Of a stretch of DNA of 5,962 bases, positions 5,288 through 5,962 are shown in pieces. Within the stretch, counting starts at the first letter, position 1. Each line of letters opens with the position of its first letter. Source of the DNA: Oscillospiraceae bacterium (GTDB lineage Bacteria; Bacillota_A; Clostridia; Oscillospirales; Oscillospiraceae); the NCBI GenBank assembly GCA_017396725.1, contig JAFQLA010000120.1, positions 1 to 5,962 of the forward strand, read 5' to 3'. Position numbers and translations under genes: made by a program. The notes under the pieces were generated by a model. It was not told where the DNA came from and did not search any database. It saw only the letters and a list, made by a program, of their open reading frames with translations.

Positions 5288-5962
5288 ATGAGTAATTTGG
5301 AAAGAACCATTGCCAAAGCGTTTTTGGAGATGGCTGAGGGCCTGGAAAACGGCACTTACGGCGCTCGTCCCAAAATTGCGCTGACCGGCATGGGCAGCGA
5401 ACACGGCGAAGAAAACGCCATGGCAGCTGCTGTTATGGCTACCAAGCGCGGTGTGGATGTGTACTACATCGGTTCTCTGGAAGCAGAAGGTGTTACCACC
5501 ATTCATGTGGAAAACGAAGATGAAGGCCACAAAAAGATGGAAGAAATGGTGGAAAAGGGCGAAGTTGACGGTGCTGTCACCATGCATTTCCCCTTCCCCA
5601 TCGGTGTTTCCACCGTCGGCCGCGTTGTTACCCCCGCAAAGGGCAAGGAAATGTTCATTGCCAATACCACCGGCACTTCCAGCGCCGACCGTATTGAAGG
5701 CATGATCAAAAATACCATTTACGGTATCATCACCGCCAAGGCCTGCGGCGTAAAGAACCCCACTGTGGGTATCCTGAATGTGGACGGCGCACGCCAGACT
5801 GAAATGGCTCTCAATCAGCTTAAGGATGGCGGCTATGACCTCAACTGGGCATCCTCCGCCCGCGCAGACGGCGGCGCAGTGAGGCGCGGCATCGATGTGC
5901 TGCAGGGCAGCGCTGATGTGATGGTTATGGACAGCCTTACCGGCAATGTCATGATCAAGATG
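5288..5962 (+). CDS. grdD: Glycine reductase component C, alpha subunit GrdD, N-terminal part (3' end outside window)
   Basis: The frame is open from the ATG at 5288 to the window edge: 225 codons of a protein that in this family runs to roughly 380-390 residues. GrdD is related to PlsX and phosphotransacetylase-type enzymes and, with GrdC, releases acetyl phosphate from the acetyl-enzyme. Family phrases visible are ALTGMGSEHGEEN near residues 31-43, MHFPFPIGVSTVGRV near 99-113, IANTTGTSSADRIEGMIKN near 124-142, CGVKNPTVGILNVDGARQTE near 153-172 and MDSLTGNVMIKM at the end. The only cysteine in the visible part is Cys153. From memory, the cysteine shown to matter in the Eubacterium acidaminophilum homologue is near residue 359, which falls outside this window. 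The gene starts 10 bases after grdC and shares its transcript. Confidence 0.93.
   Translation, partial: MSNLERTIAKAFLEMAEGLENGTYGARPKIALTGMGSEHGEENAMAAAVMATKRGVDVYYIGSLEAEGVTTIHVENEDEGHKKMEEMVEKGEVDGAVTMHFPFPIGVSTVGRVVTPAKGKEMFIANTTGTSSADRIEGMIKNTIYGIITAKACGVKNPTVGILNVDGARQTEMALNQLKDGGYDLNWASSARADGGAVRRGIDVLQGSADVMVMDSLTGNVMIKM

Noticed and set aside
3661..5355. A 564-codon open frame on the minus strand across grdC
   Set aside because: It is a shadow of grdC: the gene avoids TTA, CTA and TCA codons, which leaves the antisense frame free of stops. The translation is low-complexity, matches no family I recognise, and the sense frame is a clear GrdC.
1..5962. CRISPR arrays, insertion sequences, tRNA or rRNA genes
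   Set aside because: I found no repeated spacer pattern, transposase reading frame, terminal inverted repeats with target duplications, or RNA gene signature. The window is nearly filled by grd and trx genes.

Overview
The window is a stretch of a glycine reductase (grd) operon, all on the + strand, cut at both ends: the 3' end of grdE, then grdB, trxB, trxA, grdA, grdC and the 5' part of grdD. Glycine reductase is the selenium-dependent reductive arm of Stickland-type amino acid fermentation. It reductively deaminates glycine to acetyl phosphate and ammonia using electrons from thioredoxin, and acetate kinase can then make ATP. Strong AAGGAGG-type ribosome binding sites, tight gene packing and the pathway itself point to an anaerobic member of the Clostridia/Firmicutes. 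The base composition is moderately G+C-rich by eye, with C-ending codons such as ACC, CCC and TCC preferred, so it is not one of the AT-rich classical clostridia. I cannot name genus or species.

Layout. 1-335: C-terminal 110 residues of GrdE (protein B proprotein). 354-1658: grdB, a selenoprotein gene with an in-frame TGA at 1395-1397. 1659-1718: short spacer with a GC-rich hairpin. 1719-2660: trxB. 2674-2991: trxA with a GCVPC active site. 2992-3065: short leader. 3066-3542: grdA, a selenoprotein gene with an in-frame TGA at 3195-3197. 3543-3732: the only sizeable gap, holding a terminator-like hairpin followed by a second, separate inverted-repeat structure upstream of grdC. 3733-5277: grdC. 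5288 to the end: first 225 codons of grdD.

How the parts work together. Protein B (GrdE subunits plus GrdB) activates the amino acid through a carbonyl group and a selenocysteine. GrdA carries the two-carbon unit as a Se-carboxymethyl selenoether. Protein C (GrdC and GrdD) converts it to an acetyl thioester and releases acetyl phosphate. TrxB and TrxA regenerate the oxidised GrdA with NADPH. Two of the seven genes need UGA recoding; read with a standard stop table, grdB splits into 347- and 77-residue pieces and grdA loses its N-terminal third.

This is a known system, not a new one. The parts that deserve a second look are the non-coding and nucleotide-level signals: the two structures between grdA and grdC, the hairpin before trxB, the change of codon choice around the grdB selenocysteine, the anomalous codon use across grdA, and the position of the thioredoxin genes inside the operon.
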